Positions 7,912-15,429 of a DNA stretch of 20,350 bases are shown piece after piece. The notes beneath the pieces are model-generated. The model saw nothing but the letters and a program-made list of their open reading frames with translations, made no database searches and had not been told where the DNA came from. The position numbers and the translations under genes were made by a program. Within the stretch, counting starts at the first letter, position 1. The number at the start of each line of letters is the position of its first letter. The stretch is from positions 1-20,350 of the forward strand of contig CAZVGZ010000046.1 of assembly GCA_964627605.1 (NCBI GenBank), read 5' to 3'. The DNA comes from CAZVGZ01 sp964627605. Lineage in GTDB: Bacteria > Latescibacterota > MWCZ01 > CAZVGZ01.

Positions 7912-9164
7912 GACACGTAATTATAGGCAACTCCTTCGCTGGCATCTTCGCTGCTGAAGCGATCCGCAAGCGAAGCGAAGGCGACGAGATCACCATCATC
8001 AGCCAAGAGCCGCAGCGTCCCTACAGTCGTGCGATGATCCACGAACTGCTGGCTGGTCTGGTTGACGAGCGGCTGGTCTATATGCGGGATGCCGACTTTT
8101 TTGAGACGCTCCGCATTGAACCGCTTTTGGGGCGTCAAGTCACCGGAATTGATCCCTCGTCAAAAACTGTGAAAACCGACGATGGCGGCGTCGAATACGA
8201 CCGGCTTCTAATCTCCACCGGTGGCGCTCCGTTTATCCCGCCGATTGAGGGGTTGGATAGTGTTGCGTCCCACACGTTCACCACGATGGATGACGCTACT
8301 GGCCTTCAAAAAGCCGCAGCAGACGCCAAATCCGCTGTTGTGGTGGGTGCGGGGCTTATCGGCCTCCAGTGTGGCGAGGCGTTGGCGACTCTGGGCGTCA
8401 AGGTGACTGTCGTCGAGATGGCCGATGCCATTTTGCCTATGGCGCTTGATGAGGATAGCAGCGGTATCGTCGCCAAGGAGCTTAAGGCCGAGGGGATAGA
8501 GATACGCACCTCCAACACCGCTCAAGAGGTGGAGGGGAAGGACGGTCAGCCGACTGCATGCCTTCTTCAGGACGGCAGTAGAGTCGAGTGCGATGTGCTC
8601 GTCGTCGCAGTGGGTGTTCGGCCTAACGTTGACTTCGTCAGGGATTCAGGCATCGAAATAGATCAAGGCATAGTTGTCAATCTCAAAATGGAAACCTCAA
8701 TCGAAGACATATACGCGGCCGGTGACTGCGCTCAAGGCCCAGAGATCATTACCGGAAAGACCATGGCCATCCCAGTAATCCCTGTCGCTTCCACCCACGG
8801 CTACGTTGCCGGGTGCAACATGGTAGGCGAAGATAGCACCTACGTCGGCGGCCTTTCGCTCAACGCGATTCAGTTCGGCGGAATTCAGGCGATATCGTAC
8901 GGCTTCGTCAAAGACGAGACCGACGCCGAGGTTATGAGAGTCAGGGACGACAACAAGAACATCTACAAGAAAATCATTATCCGCGATGGTAGGATTACCG
9001 GCGCGCTGTTTCTGACGGACATCGACCGCGCTGGGCTCTATCGGCATCTTGTCGAGAATCAGATTGACGTTACGTCGTTTAAGGAGCATCTGCTCGACGA
9101 CGATTTTGGGATTGGCCATCTTCCTTTGGCTGAACGAGAAGCGATGTTTACGGTGGATCAATGA
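7908..9164 (+). CDS. FAD-dependent NAD(P)H oxidoreductase of the glutamate synthase cluster
   Basis: A 418-residue pyridine nucleotide-disulfide oxidoreductase-like flavoprotein, close in layout to NADH:rubredoxin/nitrite reductase-type reductases. The N-terminal FAD-binding Rossmann motif is VIIGNSFAGIFAAEAI (residues 4-19). The NAD(P) site is VVVGAGLIGLQCGEAL (about 144-159), followed by an acidic residue after the second strand (VTVVE, 167-170), which hints at NADH rather than NADPH (inference). The second FAD motif is IYAAGDCAQG (268-277). No redox-active CxxC is seen in the usual disulfide position. It overlaps the ferredoxin gene by four bases and the amidotransferase gene by four bases. 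Likely role: to oxidise NAD(P)H and feed electrons to the polyferredoxin and then the glutamate synthase core. Confidence 0.9.
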   Translation: MRHVIIGNSFAGIFAAEAIRKRSEGDEITIISQEPQRPYSRAMIHELLAGLVDERLVYMRDADFFETLRIEPLLGRQVTGIDPSSKTVKTDDGGVEYDRLLISTGGAPFIPPIEGLDSVASHTFTTMDDATGLQKAAADAKSAVVVGAGLIGLQCGEALATLGVKVTVVEMADAILPMALDEDSSGIVAKELKAEGIEIRTSNTAQEVEGKDGQPTACLLQDGSRVECDVLVVAVGVRPNVDFVRDSGIEIDQGIVVNLKMETSIEDIYAAGDCAQGPEIITGKTMAIPVIPVASTHGYVAGCNMVGEDSTYVGGLSLNAIQFGGIQAISYGFVKDETDAEVMRVRDDNKNIYKKIIIRDGRITGALFLTDIDRAGLYRHLVENQIDVTSFKEHLLDDDFGIGHLPLAEREAMFTVDQ

Positions 9165-10264
9165 CACAGCCCGGTGCTTACATGGTCAGACGCCCGCATG
9201 AAGAGAAGGATATCTCGTCGTGTGGCCTTACAGGGTTCATCAACCGCGACGGGACGCTTGTTGACGGGCAGGCTATCGCCCGCTCCATCGGTCTCATGCG
9301 TGACAGGGGCAACGGCTTGGGAGGCGGTTTTGCGGCCTACGGCATCTACCGCCACAGAGCCGACGATTTCGCGCTGCATGTGATGTACGACGATGAGGCA
9401 GCCAAAGACGGCGTTGAAGAGCTTCTAAAAGAGCGAGTAAACGTCCTGGACACCGAGCCGCTGCCGACTCGCAAGACGCCAGTGATCTCCAAATCGCCGC
9501 TGTTCTTCCGCTACTTCACCCGTGTCCCAGACGGGGTGGAAGAGGATGAGCAGGACTATATGCTCGAGGTCATAATGTCGATCAATGTCGAGATCGACGG
9601 CGCATTCGTGATGTCCAGCGGCAAGAACATGGGTGTCTTCAAGGGCGTTGGTTTCCCTGAGGACCTGGCCGACTTCTTTCGTCTGGACGAATATGACGCC
9701 TATCTCTGGACCGCTCACAACCGGTTCCCAACAAACACGCCTGGATGGTGGGGCGGCGCGCACCCGTTCGCTCTGCTCGACTGGTCCATCGTCCACAACG
9801 GCGAGATATCGTCCTACGGCACCAACCGTCGCTACGTCGAGAGTTTTGGCTACCGGTGCACGCTCAGAACAGACACTGAGGTTGTGGCCTACCTGTTCGA
9901 TCTGCTTGTTAGGCGGCATGGGCTCTCTTTTGAGCGGGCCGGAGTGGTGATGGCTCCTCCGTTTTGGGATGACATCACACGTATGGACGAGGTGTCCGCC
10001 AAGGAGGCCACCGATCTTAGAACGATATACGCCTCCGCGCAGTTGAACGGTCCATTCGCGTTCCTGTTCGGCTTCAATGGCGGCCTTATCGGTCTCAATG
10101 ACAGGATTAAGCTCAGGCCGCTGGTTGTGGCAGAAAAAGGCGAGACGGTGTACATGTCCAGCGAGGAGGCTGCGATCAGGGTGATCTCGGACGATCTGGA
10201 TAGCTGCTACAGTCCTGTGGCCGGCGAACCGATCATCGCTACGCTAAACAACGGGGTGGCTTGA
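9161..10264 (+). CDS. Glutamate synthase amidotransferase subunit (class II glutamine amidotransferase)
   Basis: This subunit hydrolyses glutamine and supplies ammonia to the core subunit. The 367-residue protein has the Ntn-type glutaminase pattern: SSCGLTGFINRDG with Cys21 as the expected nucleophile, RGNGLGGGFAAYG, HNRFPTNTPGWWGG, VHNGEISSYGTN (His at residue 212) and RTDTEVVAYLFDLL. Twenty residues precede Cys21, so the protein must be cleaved to free the cysteine, as in other stand-alone archaeal-type subunits that begin with an RRP-EKDIS-CG stretch. The start ATG overlaps the previous gene's stop (ATGA), and its own TGA shares a base with the next ATG, so the three genes are coupled. 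It corresponds to the N-terminal domain of bacterial GltB. Confidence 0.92.
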   Translation: MTQPGAYMVRRPHEEKDISSCGLTGFINRDGTLVDGQAIARSIGLMRDRGNGLGGGFAAYGIYRHRADDFALHVMYDDEAAKDGVEELLKERVNVLDTEPLPTRKTPVISKSPLFFRYFTRVPDGVEEDEQDYMLEVIMSINVEIDGAFVMSSGKNMGVFKGVGFPEDLADFFRLDEYDAYLWTAHNRFPTNTPGWWGGAHPFALLDWSIVHNGEISSYGTNRRYVESFGYRCTLRTDTEVVAYLFDLLVRRHGLSFERAGVVMAPPFWDDITRMDEVSAKEATDLRTIYASAQLNGPFAFLFGFNGGLIGLNDRIKLRPLVVAEKGETVYMSSEEAAIRVISDDLDSCYSPVAGEPIIATLNNGVA

Positions 10265-11028
10265 TGAGTGCTAACACGACCAACGGATCGCAGACATTGA
10301 GCGCCCAAGGGCTCTACTACCGGGAGTACAACGAACAGATTAGAGCCGCGATAGAAGCTGGTGCCGACAAGCTGTTTCTAACCGAAGTAATGGGCCACAG
10401 ATACATTGGTGCAGGGATCAGGGCACCAGGAACGACGATTGACATTGAGGGTATTCCTGGGCAGGACATGGGCGCTTTCATGGACGGCCCCAGTCTTATC
10501 GTCCACGGCAACGGCCAGGACGGCATCGGCAACACGATGAACGACGGTCGCATCGAGGTTCATGGCCGCGCAGGTGATGTCGTCGGATATGGGATGCGTG
10601 GTGGACGTGTACTGGTTCGAGGTGATGTGGGCTACCGTGTTGGCATCCATATGAAAGGCTATCAGGAGAAGCAGCCTGTGATTGTGGTCGGCGGCACCGC
10701 TGGCGACTTTTTTGGCGAGTACATGGCAGGCGGATGCCTGGTGCTCTTGAACTGCACTGGAGACGGTGAAAGCGCATCAGTTGGACGTTACTGCGCCACC
10801 GGGATGCACGGTGGTGTGATGTATATACGCGGCCACGTCGAGGACTATCAGCTTGGTCAAGAGGTCGCCCGCCAAAACTTAGAAAAATCTGATATCGACT
10901 TTCTGAGACCAATTCTCGACGATTTTGCAGCGACATTCGACGTTGACAACCCGCTAAAAAATCCTTCAGAGTTCATAAAAATCGCTCCGGTCTCCGCTCG
11001 TCCCTATGGCCAGCTGTACGTCTATTAA
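10264..11028 (+). CDS. Glutamate synthase GXGXG-motif subunit
   Basis: A 254-residue right-handed beta-helix protein corresponding to the C-terminal structural domain of GltB and to FwdC/FmdC-like subunits. Glycine-spaced repeats run through the middle: GIGNTMNDGRIEVHG, GDVVGYGMRGGRVLVRG, GYRVGIHMKG, GTAGDFFGEYMAGG and GRYCATGMHGGVMYIRG. It has no catalytic residues and positions the other domains. I chose ATG 10264, which shares its A with the preceding TGA; a TTG three bases earlier would add only one residue. GGGGTGG just upstream can serve as ribosome binding site. It is the last of the five glutamate synthase genes, with 17 bases to the following P-loop gene. Confidence 0.9.
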   Translation: MSANTTNGSQTLSAQGLYYREYNEQIRAAIEAGADKLFLTEVMGHRYIGAGIRAPGTTIDIEGIPGQDMGAFMDGPSLIVHGNGQDGIGNTMNDGRIEVHGRAGDVVGYGMRGGRVLVRGDVGYRVGIHMKGYQEKQPVIVVGGTAGDFFGEYMAGGCLVLLNCTGDGESASVGRYCATGMHGGVMYIRGHVEDYQLGQEVARQNLEKSDIDFLRPILDDFAATFDVDNPLKNPSEFIKIAPVSARPYGQLYVY

Positions 11029-11045
11029 TCACGGACGCCAGGCCG

Positions 11046-11612
11046 GTGTCGTCCCCTGAAATAAAAAAACGCCTCTCCCACGTCCTTTGGATGGGCGGAT
11101 CAACCTACGCAGGCAAAAGCACACTCACTGATCTTATCTGCTCCAAATATGGTATCACACCCTACCACGGCGATGACCACGTTGGCCTAGAGCGGATTGA
11201 ACCTCAAAAACACCTTACGTACCATCCGGTGTCGCGGCTGTCGTGGAACGAGCTGTGGATGCGACCTGTGGACATCCAGGTCAGCACCGGGATTGAGGTG
11301 CTAAGAGAGTGGTTCGGAATGATGATGGAAGATCTTCTTCAAACTGACGGATCAATCTCAATCCTGGCAGAAAGCGCGGCACTTCTCCCCGATCTCGTCG
11401 CAGACGTGTCAGGTGAAAGCACCAAAGCCATCTGGTTAATATCGTCAGAAAAGTTCCTCCGATCACGGTATCCCCAACGAACAGAGCTGCTCAACTATGC
11501 ACTCTCCGGGTGCAAAAACCCTGAGACCGCGTTTGACAACTGGATGAGCCGCGACGCCGCTATCTCAATGTCGATGGTTCAAGAACGCTCGAAAACACCG
11601 CCCAAGAGATAA
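11046..11612 (+). CDS. P-loop kinase-like protein, apparently frameshifted at the C-terminus
   Basis: A 188-codon frame from GTG 11046 with a clear Walker A motif, WMGGSTYAGKSTLTD (residues 15-29), and a small-molecule-kinase look overall (YHGDDHV, ILAESAALLPDLV, WLISSEKFLRSRYPQR, NWMSRDA). The last residues, SMVQERSKTPPKR, do not look like such a kinase. In the frame two bases on, the DNA reads VDGSRTLENTAQEISAHFGLT and stops at TGA 11633-11635, a typical C-terminal helix of these proteins. The spacing from WMSRDA to VDGSRT is also shorter than I would expect, so a small out-of-frame deletion around 11555-11572 is more likely than a single-base slip. It follows the glutamate synthase operon by 17 bases and is probably cotranscribed. 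Substrate unknown; it may be inactive. Confidence 0.65.
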   Translation: MSSPEIKKRLSHVLWMGGSTYAGKSTLTDLICSKYGITPYHGDDHVGLERIEPQKHLTYHPVSRLSWNELWMRPVDIQVSTGIEVLREWFGMMMEDLLQTDGSISILAESAALLPDLVADVSGESTKAIWLISSEKFLRSRYPQRTELLNYALSGCKNPETAFDNWMSRDAAISMSMVQERSKTPPKR

Positions 11613-11888
11613 GCGCCCACTTCGGTCTGACCTGAACTGTGCAAGGCGTGCGCTTGCTCCATCTACGCCCAATCCTCCGAAAGCACCATAGAGTCTCTGT
11701 AAGCGGTAAAACTTTCCCGCGTATCCGCTATCATATCCCCACTGCTAGCCCCTAACTGGTTGCCGCTATACGCCGCTCTCGCTACCCTCTCTTTGAGTCC
11801 AGGTCGCCAACAGATCAGTCGCGACCAGATTCAGACATTTTCGAATTCAGATGTAGCCAAACATCAATGACCGCTGGGAGAGAGATCG
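11613..11888. other. Intergenic region before the gamma-glutamyltransferase gene
   Basis: The first 23 bases (to 11635) are the displaced 3' end of the P-loop kinase frame. The rest holds no gene, no clear terminator and no convincing promoter. A GGGAGAG at 11877-11883 is the ribosome binding site of the next gene. Confidence 0.4.
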
Positions 11889-13478
11889 ATGTACGCCCCT
11901 GATCGCCCATACAACGCCCGCCGTGGGATGGTCATGGCGGAGAATGGAGCCGTCGCCACCGCCCATCCGCTGGCCACCGCCACAGGTTTGCAGACTCTTC
12001 AAGACGGCGGCAACTTCATGGATGCCGCCATCGCCACCGCAGCTGTGCTGAACGTTGTGGAGCCTTACAATTCGAACTTGGGCGGCGATGTCTTCATGAT
12101 AGTGTACGACGCAAAGACCGGGCATTCCACAGCGCTTAACGGCAGCGGCAACGCTGCTATGGCCGTCAGCCCAGAGGTGCTTCCAGAGGGCATCCCGGAC
12201 AGGGGTATGGCTGCGGCAACCGTTCCAGGACAGGTGGATGGATGGATAACCGCTCTAGAGCACTGGGGCACCAGGTCGCTTGAGCAGCTGCTTGGGCCAG
12301 CAATTGCCTACGCTGAAGACGGTTTCTACGTCAATTTCAACCTGTCCCACTCCATTCACGGTTCCAGGGAGATGCTCGGTGGTTTCCCAACCTCAAAGGC
12401 CCTGTTTCTAACAAACGGAAAAGCTCCAGGCCCAGGCGAGCGGTGGTGCAATCGAGACATGGCCAAAACCATGCGGATGTTGGCCAAGGGGGGGCGGGAG
12501 TCGTTCTACCAGGGAGAGATAGCAGAGGCGATAGCATTCTTCGCCCAAAACAACGGCGGTTTTTTGAGTGTGGAAGACATGGCGAACCACCAGACACAGC
12601 TCATCGAACCGATCCGCACAACCTATCGAGGTCATGAGGTTTTAGGGCAGCCACCAGCCTCTCAGGGTCTGATAATGCTCGAAGAGCTGAACATTCTGGA
12701 AGGTTTTCCGATCAGTGAGTGGGGGCATCTATCGGCAGATTCCCTGCACCACTCAATTGAGGCCAAAAAACTGGCGTTTGCGGACCGGATAGCCTACATT
12801 GGTGATCCCAACAGCACTGACAACCCGCTGGACGCGCTGCTGTCTAAAGATTTCGCGAACACAAGGGCGAAAGAGATCGATCCTGAAAAGGCCAGTAGCA
12901 GCGCCAAGGCTGGCGAGCTTCCAAATCACGACACAACATACTTCTGTGTCATGGACGGTGAGGGCAATGCCGTGTCGTTCATCCAGAGCATTTTTGCCGA
13001 GTTTGGTGCCGGGTGTGTGGTGGAGGGAACGGGGATGCTAATGAATAACCGGATGAACGGCTTCTATCTTGATCCTGACAGCCCCAACGTGTTAGCTCCA
13101 GGCAAGAAGCCGATTCACACCCTCAATGCCTACATGCTTATTAAAGACGGCAAACCGTCGCTGGTCTGCGGGACGCCAGGGGGCGACGTGCAGGTCCAGA
13201 CGAACCTTCAGATCATCGAAGCGGTGGTCGATCACGGGATCACACTTCAGGAGGCGATTGAAGCGCCGAGGTGGAACCACGGTGGCGATATCGTGGCGTT
13301 GGAGGATCGAGTGCCGGACGACACCGTCGCAGAGCTTGAACGCCGAGGGCACAGAGCCAAATCCAGCGGTGCTTGGGGTGGAAGCGGCCATGTCCAAGGG
13401 GTAATGATTCATTCCGATAATGGTGCGATGATGATCGGCTCAGATCCCCGTTGCGACGGATGCGGTTTGGGCTGGTAG
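11889..13478 (+). CDS. ggt: Gamma-glutamyltransferase family protein, no export signal seen
   Basis: An Ntn hydrolase that cleaves or transfers gamma-glutamyl groups, for example from glutathione. The 529-residue precursor is near the usual family length. It has NSNLGGDVFMIVYD (61-74), AAATVPGQVDGW (108-119), the substrate Arg region, and the autoprocessing site before HDTTYFCVMDGEGNAVS, where Thr349 should become the N-terminal nucleophile of the small subunit. GTGMLMNNRMNGF, KKPIHTLNAYML and CGTPGGDVQVQ follow in the small subunit. Start ATG 11889 has GGGAGAG 6 bases upstream. No signal peptide is visible, whereas classical GGTs are exported, so it may act in the cytoplasm or belong to the broader GGT/acylase-like group. 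Its placement after the glutamate synthase genes suggests glutamate recovery (inference). Confidence 0.9.
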   Translation: MYAPDRPYNARRGMVMAENGAVATAHPLATATGLQTLQDGGNFMDAAIATAAVLNVVEPYNSNLGGDVFMIVYDAKTGHSTALNGSGNAAMAVSPEVLPEGIPDRGMAAATVPGQVDGWITALEHWGTRSLEQLLGPAIAYAEDGFYVNFNLSHSIHGSREMLGGFPTSKALFLTNGKAPGPGERWCNRDMAKTMRMLAKGGRESFYQGEIAEAIAFFAQNNGGFLSVEDMANHQTQLIEPIRTTYRGHEVLGQPPASQGLIMLEELNILEGFPISEWGHLSADSLHHSIEAKKLAFADRIAYIGDPNSTDNPLDALLSKDFANTRAKEIDPEKASSSAKAGELPNHDTTYFCVMDGEGNAVSFIQSIFAEFGAGCVVEGTGMLMNNRMNGFYLDPDSPNVLAPGKKPIHTLNAYMLIKDGKPSLVCGTPGGDVQVQTNLQIIEAVVDHGITLQEAIEAPRWNHGGDIVALEDRVPDDTVAELERRGHRAKSSGAWGGSGHVQGVMIHSDNGAMMIGSDPRCDGCGLGW

Positions 13479-13593
13479 TGTCTTGCCGGGTCAGCCGCTT
13501 TATTTGGCACGGAATTGTACTGCCAGATACGAAACAGCATCTCGACGATAGATCAGGTCTCAGATTCGAGATCGTTTGAGTCCGCGCGAAAAA

Positions 13594-13632
13594 TGCGCCA
13601 AATTTGCGCCAAATGCGCGGGTATGCGCCAAA
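13594..13632. repeat. Three direct copies of TGCGCCAAA ahead of the radical SAM gene
   Basis: TGCGCCAAA occurs at 13594-13602, 13605-13613 and 13624-13632, with partial copies (AATGCGC at 13612, AATGCG at 13632) interleaved. The copies begin 11 and 19 bases apart and lie 43-81 bases before the likely GTG start at 13675. Repeats at about one helical turn can be operator half-sites, but the region is also open in the coding frame, so it could be simple slippage sequence. Confidence 0.5.
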
Positions 13633-13674
13633 ATGCGTGAGATGTGCGCGGATGGTTTTCGGGGTCCTTCTAAC

Positions 13675-14742
13675 GTGCATGAAGCGATGTTCTACAATCG
13701 GCTCGATGGCGGCGATGTCCACTGCTACCTCTGTGGGCAACATTGCATGATGAACGAGGGCAGATTGGGCGTTTGCGGGGTTCGAAAGAACGAAGGCGGT
13801 GAGCTAAAAACGTTGGTCTATGGCATGGTCGCTTCGGGGCACATCGACCCCATTGAAAAAAAACCGCTATCGCACTTCTATCCCGGATCAATGACTCTTT
13901 CGGTTGGCACCGCTGGCTGCAATTTTAGATGCAAATTCTGCCAGAACTGGACGCTGTCCCAAACGTCCAATGGCAGCGGCGGACGGATTGACGGGCGCTA
14001 TGTTGCACCTGAGGCGTTGGCAGCGCAAGCGGTTGAAAACCGCTGTAAAACAATCGCTTACACCTACAGCGAACCCACCATTTTTTTCGAATACGCACTG
14101 GATGCAGCCATTGCAGCCCATGAAGTCGGTGTGGAAAATCTGTTTGTATCCAACGGTTACATGACTAAAGAGCCGCTAAGGACGATCGCGCCTTATCTCG
14201 GGGCTGCCAACATCGACATCAAAGGGTTTAACGAGTCAGTTTACCGTACGGTGATGGGTGCGCCTGGATATACACCTATGCTGGATTCGGTTAGGCTAAT
14301 CAAGGAGTTGGGAATCTGGTTGGAAATCACCACGTTGGTGATCCCAACCATGAACGATTCCGACGATGAACTGACGCAGATCGCCCGGTTCATCAAGAGC
14401 GACTTAGGCGCTGAGACTCCCTGGCATGTTAGCGGCTTTCACCCTGACTACAAGATGATCGACACGCCGCCCACGCCAGCTCAAACACTCCAGCGAGCGT
14501 GCGACATCGGTCGGGCGGAGGGTCTGTATTATGTGTATGCAGGTAATCAACCTGGGCCGGGGTGGCAGAATACACGATGCCCAGGGTGCGATGCTGTTGT
14601 CATCGAGCGGCAAGGCTATCGGTTGACCGGCACGAACCTCGACGGCAACAGTTGCCGCCAATGCGGTCGTGAGATAGCAGGTGTCGGACTCGAAGAGATC
14701 GGGGCTGGGGATGGACATCGTGACACTGTCGCTTTTCGCTGA
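13675..14742 (+). CDS. amrS: AmmeMemoRadiSam-type radical SAM enzyme
   Basis: A 355-residue radical SAM protein of the AmmeMemoRadiSam group, which is related to pyruvate formate-lyase activating enzymes and whose substrate is not settled. N-terminal cysteines CYLCGQHCMMNEGRLGVC (about residues 17-34) precede the conserved VYGMVASGHIDPIEKKPLSHF. The SAM/4Fe-4S motif is CNFRCKFCQNW (Cys 82, 86, 89). Then come YTYSEPTIFFEY, ANIDIKGF, WHVSGFHPDYKM and YAGNQPGPGW, and two CxxC pairs near the C-terminus (RCPGC and CRQC) that may bind zinc. The frame is open from TTG 13576, but homologues begin M-EA-FY, which fits GTG 13675 (VHEAMFYNRL); ATG 13687 is the alternative. The usual partners, Memo and AMMECR1, are not in this window. 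Confidence 0.9.
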   Translation: MHEAMFYNRLDGGDVHCYLCGQHCMMNEGRLGVCGVRKNEGGELKTLVYGMVASGHIDPIEKKPLSHFYPGSMTLSVGTAGCNFRCKFCQNWTLSQTSNGSGGRIDGRYVAPEALAAQAVENRCKTIAYTYSEPTIFFEYALDAAIAAHEVGVENLFVSNGYMTKEPLRTIAPYLGAANIDIKGFNESVYRTVMGAPGYTPMLDSVRLIKELGIWLEITTLVIPTMNDSDDELTQIARFIKSDLGAETPWHVSGFHPDYKMIDTPPTPAQTLQRACDIGRAEGLYYVYAGNQPGPGWQNTRCPGCDAVVIERQGYRLTGTNLDGNSCRQCGREIAGVGLEEIGAGDGHRDTVAFR

Positions 14743-14841
14743 CATGCTGAGGTCCTGAGCTCTGCCCATCAGTTTGGAAAGGTTTGCCAGATTCCAGGTC
14801 AAACACTCATTAGTTTCAAAGTGCGACCTTGGGAGTGTGAT

Positions 14842-15344
14842 GTGAGAACCCTGTCGTCAATCTGTGCTGTTTTGATAGTTGCAGCGGTGTTTGGTTGCAG
14901 TTCAAGCTCGCCGGTCGGATTGAGCGATCTGGCCAAGAATGTTGGGGCCAAGGATGAGTACATGTGGCCCTATGAATACGAACCGACGCATGAGTGGTTC
15001 TCCCAGCGTGATTCGTCGCAGACACGGTCGCCATATGTCAGGATTGAGGGCAGTGGTATATGCTGGACCGAGATTCCACGACAACCTGGTTGGTTGCTCC
15101 TGGACGGGCGACGGCGCGAATCAGGCCGGGCATAACACCATCGCAGACGAAGGAAAAATTTCGCGAATTCACCGTCCCAGGAATGCCGGCGATGCAGTTT
15201 GATACGACAACGCCAATCAGGTCGGGCTATTCAGTCCGGTATCCAGAAATGCTCGATCCGGTTGAGATGTTGAAAATGGCGCATGGGACCGATATGTTTC
15301 TTGTCGTAACTCTAAGTACTCAAGGAACGTACGATGGGTTTTGA
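14842..15344 (+). pseudogene. Broken lipoprotein locus with coding signal in more than one frame
   Basis: GTG 14842, with GGGAG upstream, opens a lipoprotein signal, VRTLSSICAVLIVAAVFGC, where Cys19 would be lipidated, followed by a serine run and an acidic aromatic stretch (KDEYMWPYEYEPTHEWF). That frame ends at TAA 15133-15135 after an arginine-rich stretch that looks non-coding. Another frame reads on with protein-like sequence, FTVPGMPAMQFDTTTPIRSG and PVEMLKMAHGTDMFLVVTL, to TGA at 15342-15344. A third frame also looks plausible around 15060-15150. The likeliest explanation is one or more frameshifts or a deletion in an envelope lipoprotein gene. No family is recognised. If only the first frame is used, the product is a 97-residue lipoprotein. 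Confidence 0.5.
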
Positions 15345-15352
15345 GATTTTTT

Positions 15353-15385
15353 GGACACTCTGTACTTATCCCAAACAGAGTGTCT
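15353..15385. terminator. Perfect 9-bp hairpin between the broken lipoprotein and hemW
   Basis: GACACTCTG (15354-15362) pairs with CAGAGTGTC (15376-15384) around a 13-base loop, and outside it a G-T pair is possible. A T-run (TTTTTT, 15347-15352) lies on the 5' side rather than the 3' side, so this is not a standard intrinsic terminator for the + strand. It may be a transcript-end hairpin for the lipoprotein locus or a protein-binding palindrome. Confidence 0.35.
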
Positions 15386-15429
15386 CAAGCGCCATAGCGA
15401 CGGCAAACACTGTTCGATTGATGTAGCCG

